DNA from: an uncultured Clostridia bacterium
Lineage (GTDB): Bacteria; Bacillota; Clostridia; Christensenellales; Borkfalkiaceae
Reading direction: 5' to 3'
NCBI GenBank assembly: GCA_947176485.1
Contig: CAMWQS010000007.1
Span: 1 to 25,631 of the forward strand
Length of the DNA stretch: 25,631 bases
Numbering within the stretch: the first letter of the stretch is position 1; each line of letters begins with the position of its first letter. The notes under the pieces were generated by a model. It saw nothing but the letters and a program-made list of their open reading frames with translations. It did no database searches and was not told the origin of the DNA. The translations under genes and the position numbers were made by a program. Of this stretch, positions 1 to 6,071 are shown piece by piece.

Positions 1-563
1 GGAACACCATTTCCCCCACGGTTGAAAAAGAAATTTCCACCGCGATAGGCGACAAATACTACGTAACTTTCAACAGCGCGGTGCTTACCGACATCACCTT
101 CTCGGACGCGTTCGAGGCAGCGGTTGAAGCAAAAATGATGGCTCAGCAGGAAAAGTTGCAGGCTCAGTACGAAAACGAGAAGAAGAAAGAGCAAGCCGAA
201 ACCGCCCTTTACGTTGCAGAGCAGGAAGCAAAGGCGCTGGTTGCAAAGGCTCAGGCGGAAGCGGATTCGCAGGTTGCGATAGCGGAAGCAGAAGCTCGTT
301 CCATTATGCTTAAAAGCGTTGAAATCGCGCGTATGCTCGGCTATGAAATCAAGGACGAAGTTACAACCGACGCAGACGGCAACACCGCTACCGTTTACAG
401 AATCGACTTCGGCACAAGAACGGGCGAAGACATTGCGGAATACTTAAAATATATTGAGTATCTTTCCGCATGGGACGGCAAGCTTCCCCAAGTCGTGGGC
501 GACGGCAACGGCTTTATGATAACCGTACCTTCGACGGGCGACAACACCGAAAACAACAACTAA
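1..563 (+). CDS. SPFH/band 7 (prohibitin/stomatin-like) protein, C-terminal part
   Basis: The gene enters the window from the left; its frame is open from base 3, so the first in-frame ATG (81) is not the start. The 186 visible residues show the end of an SPFH domain. A long Lys/Glu/Ala/Gln-rich coiled coil follows (roughly residues 45-105), as seen after the SPFH domain of prohibitin/HflK/stomatin relatives. The tail carries the family-typical WDGKLPQVV segment and ends in an Asn-rich stretch. Members usually scaffold membrane microdomains or membrane proteases, anchored by an N-terminal segment that lies outside this window. A strong terminator follows immediately, so this is the end of its transcript. 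The family call is confident; the specific role cannot be read. Confidence 0.85.
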   Translation, partial: NTISPTVEKEISTAIGDKYYVTFNSAVLTDITFSDAFEAAVEAKMMAQQEKLQAQYENEKKKEQAETALYVAEQEAKALVAKAQAEADSQVAIAEAEARSIMLKSVEIARMLGYEIKDEVTTDADGNTATVYRIDFGTRTGEDIAEYLKYIEYLSAWDGKLPQVVGDGNGFMITVPSTGDNTENNN

Positions 564-572
564 ATAGCTAAA

Positions 573-604
573 CGCCCGCGGGGTTTCCCGCGGGCGGCTT
601 ACTT
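573..604 (+). terminator. Intrinsic terminator of the SPFH gene
   Basis: A perfect 10-bp GC-rich stem (573-582 with 587-596) has a GTTT loop and begins 9 bases after the stop codon. The following T-tract (599-604) is interrupted, so termination is likely but not ideal. Confidence 0.8.
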
Positions 605-652
605 TTGATGAGAGGTAAAGCTGTAATTTAGCAAAAAAATAATATACTTGAT

Positions 653-667
653 TGAACGGAACGTTCA
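653..667. promoter_or_regulatory. Perfect palindrome TGAACG-N3-CGTTCA upstream of spoIVFA
   Basis: The 15-bp inverted repeat TGAACG-GAA-CGTTCA lies between a TTGATT (648-653) and a TATATG (669-674). A protein bound here would cover a weak promoter, although the 15-base spacing of those boxes is short. The same symmetric motif with a different centre occurs at 4055-4069 beside the ogg promoter. It resembles a Gram-positive LexA box (GAAC-N4-GTTC) but has five bases between the half-sites. Operator function is inferred. The rest of 605-750 is AT-rich with no further clear signal, apart from the GGAGG ribosome site before 751. Confidence 0.4.
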
Positions 668-750
668 TTATATGCAACTCGAAAAAATTTTGTTCTAAGT
701 TGTACAGGCCCCGCATAAGTTAAGGTAGATAAAAGTTTTCGGAGGAAAGT

Positions 751-1524
751 ATGAACGAAGAATTAGACTATGCCGAGATGCTGGAAATACCCGTAAGCAC
801 GGTTAACGTAGTTAAAAAGAAAAGCATTTTCAAAAAAAGACCCTTCTTCTCGCCCTCAAAGCCGCAGCAGCAGGAAACGCCCGCAGCGCAGGACGAGTTA
901 AAAGATTTAGTAGTTGACAGCGTAAACGAACGCGTCGGCGCCTATACCTATACGGAGGATTTATCCGAGCCTGCCCAGCCCGAAAAGAAAAGTAAATTTT
1001 TTGCTAAGGACAAGGGCAGTAAGATAATTTTAACCGAGCTTATCGCCGTGTGCGTGCTTGCCGCCGCAATTTTCCTTACGAATATATTTATGCCCAATAG
1101 CGCGATTAATACCTTTATAGGTTCGCTTACGGGCACCACCAAGGCGGAGCCCGAACCCACCTACAACGAAATTACGCTTTCACCCGTCGTAAGCGATAAG
1201 TCCGACGCGGTCGTAAACGTTTCCGAAAGCGGCGTTCTTTCCTTTACGGCTAAGGGCAGCGTGTATCCTATATGTGCCGGCAAGGTTGCTTCCGTAACCA
1301 AGGAGAACGATACCTATACCGTTGAAATCGCACATACCTCAACCTTTACGAGCGTTATCACGGGGCTTACCGACGTGTATTCTGCACAGGGCACATCCGT
1401 TCAAGGCAACATTCCTTTCGCTTATTCTAACGGCGAGGGTGAGGTGCGCGTGTCCATGTACGATAACGGAACGCTTTTAAACTGCTATACTCTTTCGGGT
1501 GTAGTGCCCGTCTGGAACTCGTGA
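751..1524 (+). CDS. spoIVFA: SpoIVFA-like membrane regulator of sigma-K processing, degenerate LytM domain
   Basis: The protein has 257 residues, close to B. subtilis SpoIVFA. A charged cytoplasmic region (about 1-90, with Lys and Gln/Pro-rich parts) precedes one membrane segment (about 93-112). The extracytoplasmic part ends in a LytM/M23-like beta domain (about 165-240), recognisable by the pattern AGKVASV..TYTVEIAH..TSVITGL. The HxxxD and HxH zinc ligands of active M23 peptidases are absent, as expected for a structural homologue. A GGAGG site sits 7 bases before the ATG. The stop overlaps the GTG of the downstream M50 protease gene, so the two are translationally coupled. In B. subtilis SpoIVFA holds and inhibits SpoIVFB in the outer forespore membrane. 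The call rests on domain order plus this neighbour. Confidence 0.75.
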   Translation: MNEELDYAEMLEIPVSTVNVVKKKSIFKKRPFFSPSKPQQQETPAAQDELKDLVVDSVNERVGAYTYTEDLSEPAQPEKKSKFFAKDKGSKIILTELIAVCVLAAAIFLTNIFMPNSAINTFIGSLTGTTKAEPEPTYNEITLSPVVSDKSDAVVNVSESGVLSFTAKGSVYPICAGKVASVTKENDTYTVEIAHTSTFTSVITGLTDVYSAQGTSVQGNIPFAYSNGEGEVRVSMYDNGTLLNCYTLSGVVPVWNS

Positions 1525-2321
1525 AAATAACAATTCACCCGTTGTTTCTGGCGGTGGGACTTCTGTCCGCGCTGTTCGGCGGTTTGCCGATATTTCTAAT
1601 ATGCGCATTGACCGCACTCCTGCACGAGTGCGGTCATATTTTTTGCGCGGCGCGACTCGGGTTCGAGTGCAAGAAAATAAGCCTGATGCCCTTCGGCGCG
1701 GCGGCGGTGTGCGACATTGAAGGCATTTCGCCCTCGGACGAGATTAAGCTTGCCCTTTCGGGACCTTTGGTCAACCTTCTTCTGTGCGTGGGCGTGGCGG
1801 GGCTGTGGTGGTTCTTCCCCGTAACCTACGCGTATACCGACCTGATATTCTACGCAAGCGCGGGTATGCTCGTATTAAACCTATTGCCCGCGTACCCCTT
1901 GGACGGCGGAAGAATAGCAAAGTGTGTTTTAGGAAATTTTTTGAAGAAAAACAAGGCACTGAATATCGCACTGCGCGTAATAAATATTCTCGTAGTAATT
2001 TCGCTTATTTTTATATACTTTTTCGCAATAAAGAATATAACGCTTTTAACGATGGCGGGGCTTTTGTTCTGCTCGGCACTTTCAAAAAGTCCGCCCGCGG
2101 TTAAAATCAATTTTGCCGCCAAAAAGAAGAAAAAGGGGCGGGAGATACGCTACGTTATTTTGGGCGAGAACGCAACCTTTAAAGAGGCGTTGAGGTTCGT
2201 GGACAGCAGTAGGTATTTGGTTTTGCAGTTATACAATGAAAAATTCCTCGATGAAATCACCGAGGACGAATTGTACGAGAAACTGCTTACGCGCAGTATC
2301 TACGATAAAATTTTAGATTAA
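1521..2321 (+). CDS. spoIVFB: SpoIVFB-like site-2 (M50) metalloprotease
   Basis: This is an intramembrane zinc protease; in B. subtilis SpoIVFB cleaves pro-sigma-K in the mother cell. The zinc motif HECGH (residues 35-39) lies in an N-terminal membrane helix. The second motif, NLLPAYPLDGG (120-130), supplies the third ligand Asp. Several hydrophobic segments lie between and after these (about 8-30, 76-96, 105-125, 145-185). The C-terminal ~60 residues look like a reduced CBS-type domain, which in SpoIVFB links proteolysis to ATP. The start is GTG at 1521, overlapping the spoIVFA stop (GTGA). The length of 266 residues is slightly shorter than the B. subtilis protein. No BofA gene is adjacent. 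It converges on the next gene with the stop codons overlapping. Confidence 0.85.
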   Translation: MKITIHPLFLAVGLLSALFGGLPIFLICALTALLHECGHIFCAARLGFECKKISLMPFGAAAVCDIEGISPSDEIKLALSGPLVNLLLCVGVAGLWWFFPVTYAYTDLIFYASAGMLVLNLLPAYPLDGGRIAKCVLGNFLKKNKALNIALRVINILVVISLIFIYFFAIKNITLLTMAGLLFCSALSKSPPAVKINFAAKKKKKGREIRYVILGENATFKEALRFVDSSRYLVLQLYNEKFLDEITEDELYEKLLTRSIYDKILD

Positions 2322-2992
2322 CGCTGCAAAAAGGCTCTTTCAAAAACCTCGCCGTCTATATTTTTATCCAGCACGCACTGCACGGCTTTTACGCCCAAAT
2401 CGATGGCGTCCTCAACCGCGCCCGCAAGCGTGGCAAAATCGTAATTGCACTTGTAGGCTTGCTTTTTGGTTTTGAAAAGGTAGCGCGTGTAGTTGAAGTG
2501 GCGTTTTAGGCACCGTTCCACGCCCGTAACCGTAACGGCGGGTTCAATAAGTTTAATACTGTCGTATATCGCGCTCGTGCAGGATAGAACGCTTTCGCGG
2601 GGTAAAATTCTGCGGCGCACGCCGTAAAACTTGCTTATATACAGCCCAAAGTCGCTTTCCATTTTCTGGTGGGCGAGCGGGTTGGAATGCGCCGCCTCGT
2701 ACGCGTAGACGGCGGGGTGAAGGGTGGCGTCAAGCGCGTAGTGCGTGGCGTAGCCCGCAGCGTAGGACGGGTTGCCGCTTACGAGCTTTGAAAAAACTTC
2801 TTCCGCGCTTAGCTTGTGCAGGGCGCGCCCCAAATTGGTTTTGGAAAATTTGTAGTTATATGCAAAGAAAACGTCACCGCCCTGCGAACCTACGAAGTAG
2901 AGGTCGGGTGAAGTTATTTGCTTTTTGTATTTGCCGTCAAGCCGTTCAAAGACTTTTTCGGCAATAATCAAATGAGAGAAGTAATCCGGCAT
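2318..2992 (-). CDS. Zinc-dependent phospholipase C-like (PF00882-type) protein
   Basis: The protein starts MPDYFSHLIIAEKV and carries the His/Asp pattern of the zinc-dependent phospholipase C family: an early His, SPDLYFVGSQGGD, and GYATHYALDATLHP. Clostridia commonly encode such cytoplasmic-looking members. They lack a signal peptide and their substrate is unknown, so true phospholipase activity should not be assumed. I chose the ATG at 2992 because it matches the family start; a GTG at 3007 would add five residues, and neither has a clear ribosome site. A TTGACA element lies upstream (3055-3050). The last codon overlaps the stop of spoIVFB on the other strand, and no terminator separates them. 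Confidence 0.75.
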   Translation of the reverse strand: MPDYFSHLIIAEKVFERLDGKYKKQITSPDLYFVGSQGGDVFFAYNYKFSKTNLGRALHKLSAEEVFSKLVSGNPSYAAGYATHYALDATLHPAVYAYEAAHSNPLAHQKMESDFGLYISKFYGVRRRILPRESVLSCTSAIYDSIKLIEPAVTVTGVERCLKRHFNYTRYLFKTKKQAYKCNYDFATLAGAVEDAIDLGVKAVQCVLDKNIDGEVFERAFLQR

Positions 2993-3026
2993 AATATAAG
3001 TTTGCACTTATTTTGTAAAAATAAAA

Positions 3027-3055
3027 CACATATAAGCGTCGCAATTCTGTGTCAA
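3027..3055 (-). promoter_or_regulatory. Possible sigma-A promoter for the phospholipase C-like gene
   Basis: On the minus strand a perfect -35 TTGACA (3055-3050) is followed after 17 bases by TATGTG (3032-3027), a poor -10. TATATG at a 15-base spacing is the alternative. The predicted start near 3020 leaves a short leader. Confidence 0.4.
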
Positions 3056-3080
3056 GCTTGCGTTTTGCCTTGGTCATTTA

Positions 3081-3139
3081 CGCATAGTAAACTCCCTGCG
3101 GCAAATCCGCGCTTTCCTTGTCTTGCTTGCTTCTATGCG
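3081..3139. repeat. Interrupted inverted repeat between ogg and the PLC-like gene
   Basis: CGCATAG (3081-3087) and CTATGCG (3133-3139) form a 7-bp inverted repeat around 45 bases that also contain GGCAAATCCGCGC. The segment is flanked by copies of CAAGCT (3053-3058 and 3146-3151). It could be a weak rho-independent signal for ogg or a small degenerate repeat. The rest of 3056-3158 shows no gene. Confidence 0.25.
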
Positions 3140-3158
3140 TTTTTGACAAGCTAAGTGT

Positions 3159-3980
3159 TTACTTAAATGTTCTCTTGCCGTAGAATAGGTATTGCTGGAT
3201 ATAGCCCGAATCTTCGCCGAAAAGACCCGTGAAGTATTCGTTGATTTTGTTGCGGTCGGTCAGCGTGCCGTTAAAATCTTCCTTGTAAATCTTTTCTATC
3301 CACACGTCGACGGGGAAGCTGTCGCGCTTGCCGAACCCGAAAAGCGCAACGCAGTCGGCAACCTTCGCGCCAACGCCCTTATAGGTTAAAAGCTGTTTTT
3401 TAAGCTCTGCCGTGGGTAGGGGCAGAAGGTGCGCAAGCCCTTCTTTTAAAATGCGGTTTGAGGTTTCGTCAAGAAAAGTATCGCGGTAGCCGCATCCGAC
3501 GCTTTTGAAAAACTCTCTGCCCGCCTCCGCAAGCTTTTGGGTGGTGGGGAAGGTGTAGTATTCCTGACCCAAAAAGTCGCGCTTTTCACCAAGCCCCGCG
3601 CAGATGCGTGAAATTATGCCCTTTATGCGCGGTATGTTGTTGTTCTGCGAGATTATAAAGGAGTAGAGCATTTCCTCGTGGTTTTGGTTTAAAAGGCGCA
3701 GACCTTTAAGCTCCTCGGCACTGCGGGAGAGAAGGGGAATATTATGCGACTTTGCGCGGGTTATAATCCCGGAATAGTCCCGCGCCAAATCGAAGTAGTT
3801 ATAAAAATAATCGCTATCCTCGCTTTCAACTACCGTCTTGTTGCCGTCAATGTGGATATAGCACGCCTTGTCGGCCGACACCGCAAAGTAGCCCTCTTTA
3901 AAGGGCGCAAAGCGGAAGGTCTGCCCGCAGTCTAAAACTTGTTCGGGGTTGAAATAAGTTGCGTCGTAATCGAATTTCAT
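3159..3980 (-). CDS. ogg: 8-oxoguanine DNA glycosylase/AP lyase, OGG1 type
   Basis: This base-excision repair enzyme removes 8-oxoguanine opposite cytosine. The 273 residues show an OGG N-terminal domain (QTFRF at 20-24) followed by a helix-hairpin-helix GPD domain. SQNNNIPRIKGIISRIC (111-127) matches the OGG1 SNNNIARI segment. The hairpin KGVGAKVADCVALFG carries the catalytic Lys206, and PVDVW supplies Asp225. All catalytic residues are therefore present. GAGG six bases before the ATG supports the start. A promoter at 4048-4020 overlaps the terminator of the upstream DUF4097 operon, so the gene appears to be transcribed on its own. A palindrome at 4055-4069 sits just behind this promoter and may be an operator. 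Confidence 0.92.
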   Translation of the reverse strand: MKFDYDATYFNPEQVLDCGQTFRFAPFKEGYFAVSADKACYIHIDGNKTVVESEDSDYFYNYFDLARDYSGIITRAKSHNIPLLSRSAEELKGLRLLNQNHEEMLYSFIISQNNNIPRIKGIISRICAGLGEKRDFLGQEYYTFPTTQKLAEAGREFFKSVGCGYRDTFLDETSNRILKEGLAHLLPLPTAELKKQLLTYKGVGAKVADCVALFGFGKRDSFPVDVWIEKIYKEDFNGTLTDRNKINEYFTGLFGEDSGYIQQYLFYGKRTFK

Positions 3981-3993
3981 TTGTGCCTCGTAA

Positions 3994-4024
3994 AAAATAC
4001 AGCCGTATGCTACGGCTGTATTTT
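3994..4024 (-). terminator. Intrinsic terminator of the padR-DUF1700-DUF4097 operon
   Basis: A perfect 14-bp stem (3994-4007 with 4011-4024) has a three-base loop. In minus-strand orientation it ends in a run of T. It begins 14 bases after the DUF4097 stop. Its leading arm also contains most of the -10 box and the predicted start site of ogg. Confidence 0.88.
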
Positions 4025-4048
4025 ATCATTTTACGGTTTAATTGTCAA
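4020..4048 (-). promoter_or_regulatory. Sigma-A promoter for ogg, embedded in the preceding terminator
   Basis: On the minus strand TTGACA (4048-4043) is followed after exactly 17 bases by TAAAAT (4025-4020). The -35 lies over the last codons of the DUF4097 gene. The predicted +1 (about 4013) falls inside the 5' arm of the terminator stem, so an ogg transcript would not contain that hairpin. Confidence 0.7.
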
Positions 4049-4844
4049 TATGAATGAACGTTACGTTCAAGCTGCCCGCGTTCATCTTGCCGGTAATGCT
4101 TTTTGCTTCGTTCGTACCGGTGTGATTATTGACGTTGCAAGCTCCGGCGTTTTTCGTTATGTCTACGGTGTACTCGGTTGCCGTACCCACGACGCCCAAT
4201 GTTGCCGTGCCCGCGTTTAAGTTCGCAGTTATCTTGTCGCACGCCAACTTTTCAACCGAAACCGTACCGGCGTTCAGTTTAAAGGTGCTGCTTGCGCACT
4301 TTAAGCTTTCAAACTTAGCGGTGCCGGCGTTCATTTTGAATTCAAGGGAGGAGGCGGTAATCTCGTTACCTTTAATTTCACCCGCGTTTAAGTGTAGGTT
4401 AAGCTTTTCAAACTCGCCGTCGGGCAGGTTAATTATGCCCGCATTCAAATCGATATTCAAATTCAATTTGCAGTTTTGGGGTACTGAGATAGTCGTTTTG
4501 GGAAGGTTCGTGCTCCAGCTGCTCCACCAGTCCCAGAAGTGTTTTTTCTTTGAAACGAAGGATATTTCGCTTTTGCTTTCGGTAACGGTGGCGGTAAATC
4601 TATTGTTTTCGGGGTAGTCGAATTTTATAGTTTCGCCATCGTAATAAACGATATCAACCTCGCCTGCGGAGATATCAACGCTTAAGGTGTCAAATTGCCC
4701 TTCCGCAGTGTAGGACTTCATTTCGTACTCGGTTTCTTTGAAATCGAACTTCCAGCCGTTGACTGCCAAGGCTATTATTAAAATTGCTATGCCTATTCCG
4801 AGAATAACTGCGCCCGCTATAATCACTTTTACAAATCCTTTCAT
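4038..4844 (-). CDS. DUF4097-family beta-repeat membrane protein
   Basis: One N-terminal membrane helix (residues 5-28 or so) leads into an extracytoplasmic region. That region is built from about seven repeats centred on xNAGx (LNAGI, LNAGE, MNAGT, LNAGT, LNAGT, KNAGA, MNAGS), spaced roughly 20 residues apart. This is the right-handed beta-ladder typical of DUF4097 proteins. The start at 4844 is chosen because AAGGAG precedes it at good distance; the reading frame is open 14 codons further upstream without a ribosome site. It is the last gene of the padR-DUF1700-DUF4097 operon, one base after the DUF1700 stop, and is followed by a strong terminator. Such operons are common in Firmicutes and are thought to respond to envelope stress. 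The molecular role is unknown. Confidence 0.85.
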   Translation of the reverse strand: MKGFVKVIIAGAVILGIGIAILIIALAVNGWKFDFKETEYEMKSYTAEGQFDTLSVDISAGEVDIVYYDGETIKFDYPENNRFTATVTESKSEISFVSKKKHFWDWWSSWSTNLPKTTISVPQNCKLNLNIDLNAGIINLPDGEFEKLNLHLNAGEIKGNEITASSLEFKMNAGTAKFESLKCASSTFKLNAGTVSVEKLACDKITANLNAGTATLGVVGTATEYTVDITKNAGACNVNNHTGTNEAKSITGKMNAGSLNVTFIHIDN

Positions 4845-4845
4845 T

Positions 4846-5565
4846 TTATTTCTCCTTACCGCTGAACAATCTTCTAAGCCAAGCAAAGAACATATGGAAC
4901 AGCTTCCACATCCACTTCACAAGCTGGAAGCAAAGGGGCATTATTATAAGGCTTAAACCGAAAATTATCAGCCCGCCGCCAATGGTTATTGCGCCGAAGG
5001 TTGCATCCACGAACAGTGCACCGACGCCCGCACCCGTAACCGCAACGCCAGTTATAAGCACGCCGAAGGGTGCAACGCAGAAGCCGACGGTAACGCCCAC
5101 CATAGCCATAACCACCATAAAGATGGGGATAGCGAAGATTATGCATAATAGCACGAAAACCCAAGTGTAGTCGCCGCGCTGTTTTACGGGCTTTGCGGGC
5201 TGCTGTACGAATGCAGGGGTAGGTCCGCTGTAATTTCCGTAAAGGCTGTTGCTGCCGTACTCGCGTTTTTCTTCACGCTTTTCCTCGCGGCTTATCTCAC
5301 GGCGTTCGCGCTCCTCGCGTTTTCTCTCCTCGCGTGTAGGTTCACGGGAAGGGGGTGCCTCGAAGTATTCCCCGCTTTCAGATAGTATTCTTTGCGCCGC
5401 GTCGTAGGGTGCGCCGAACTCGTCTATAATTTCCCGCTCGGTATAGCCCGCGTCGCGCCTGTCGGCGTAGGCTTCGGCGTAATAGTCCAAAACGCGCCGC
5501 CTTTCACTTTCGGAAACGCACAAAAGGTTGTCTTTCAGTTCGTCGCGCCATTCGTTATATTTCAT
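4846..5565 (-). CDS. DUF1700/HAAS-domain membrane protein
   Basis: The N-terminal ~65 residues form the helical HAAS/DUF1700 module (ELKDNLLCVSESERRRVLDYY, then GYTEREIIDEFGAP). This module is typically encoded directly downstream of PadR regulators. An unusually Arg/Glu-rich segment follows (about 75-105, REERERREISREEKREEKRE), probably a charged helix. Several hydrophobic helices then follow (about 135-225) with Gly/Val/Ala-rich repeats. The ATG overlaps the padR stop (ATGA). The product probably sits in the cytoplasmic membrane with both ends inside and works with the DUF4097 protein, but no biochemical activity is known. Confidence 0.85.
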   Translation of the reverse strand: MKYNEWRDELKDNLLCVSESERRRVLDYYAEAYADRRDAGYTEREIIDEFGAPYDAAQRILSESGEYFEAPPSREPTREERKREERERREISREEKREEKREYGSNSLYGNYSGPTPAFVQQPAKPVKQRGDYTWVFVLLCIIFAIPIFMVVMAMVGVTVGFCVAPFGVLITGVAVTGAGVGALFVDATFGAITIGGGLIIFGLSLIIMPLCFQLVKWMWKLFHMFFAWLRRLFSGKEK

Positions 5566-5873
5566 ATTCTTCCTCCGAAAATCTTTCTGTAAATAGTGTT
5601 GATTTCAAGAAAATCTTCTCTGCCGTCGTGAAGCTTTTTAAGCCCTGCGCTCGTTATCTTGTAGTACCGCCTAAGCCTTCCGCTGTACTCCGCCGTGCGC
5701 GTAGTTACGAACCCGCCCGCTTCAAGCCGCTTTAAGATGGGGTAGAGGGTGCTTTCGGATATTTCTATTATGCCCTCTAAATCGCTTATTATTTTATAGC
5801 CGTAGCTTTCGCCCTTACTTACGGCGTACAGTACGCATACGTCTAATATTCCTTTTTTAAGTTGACTATCCAT
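5562..5873 (-). CDS. PadR-family transcriptional regulator
   Basis: A 103-residue winged-helix protein that starts MDSQLKKGILDVCVLYAVSKG. It contains the family hallmarks SYGYKIISDL, SESTLYPILKRLEAGGFV (recognition helix region) and the wing GRLRRYYKITSAGLKKL. It is the short PadR-s2 type that dimerises through its C-terminal helix. GGAGAT just before the ATG supports the start. It is the first gene of a three-gene operon with ATGA coupling to the DUF1700 gene. The palindrome at 5922-5942 overlaps its own promoter, so autorepression, usual for this family, is the likely mode of control. The ligand or signal is unknown. Confidence 0.93.
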   Translation of the reverse strand: MDSQLKKGILDVCVLYAVSKGESYGYKIISDLEGIIEISESTLYPILKRLEAGGFVTTRTAEYSGRLRRYYKITSAGLKKLHDGREDFLEINTIYRKIFGGRI

Positions 5874-5921
5874 ATCTCCTCGCTTGCGCCGTTTTCCGTT
5901 AGAAATACCCCGCTTTGTCTA

Positions 5922-5942
5922 ATACTATACATTGCATAGTAT
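5922..5942. promoter_or_regulatory. Palindromic operator, probable PadR autoregulatory site
   Basis: In this 21-bp inverted repeat nine of ten base pairs match. The outer halves are ATACTAT and ATAGTAT. It covers the -10 box and part of the spacer of the padR promoter, the normal position for a repressor. The size and TATAGTAT-type half-sites fit known PadR operators; binding is inferred. Confidence 0.75.
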
Positions 5943-5952
5943 GCCGTGTCAA
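5924..5952 (-). promoter_or_regulatory. Sigma-A promoter of the padR operon
   Basis: On the minus strand TTGACA (5952-5947) is followed after 17 bases by TATAGT (5929-5924). The predicted start near 5917 gives a 44-base leader that ends in the GGAGAT ribosome site. The remaining 5953-6071, up to gerAA, is AT-rich with no promoter I can assign. Confidence 0.85.
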
Positions 5953-6071
5953 GTATTTTGATACAATTTTTTTAAAAATTTTTTACGGGTGAAAAGAGGG
6001 GTGCGCGCAATTATAAATTATAGTCGCGTGAGGAAAAGTATTATTTTTCAAAAGTTACAAATTATAAGAAT

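Noticed and set aside
605..750. Sigma-E promoter for spoIVFA
   Set aside because: A CATAAGTT at 714-721 is a partial -10 match, but no -35 ATA-type element lies at the right distance.
5953..6071. Sigma-G promoter for the gerA operon
   Set aside because: No GHATR/CATNMTA pair with 17-18 base spacing is present, although forespore expression is expected.
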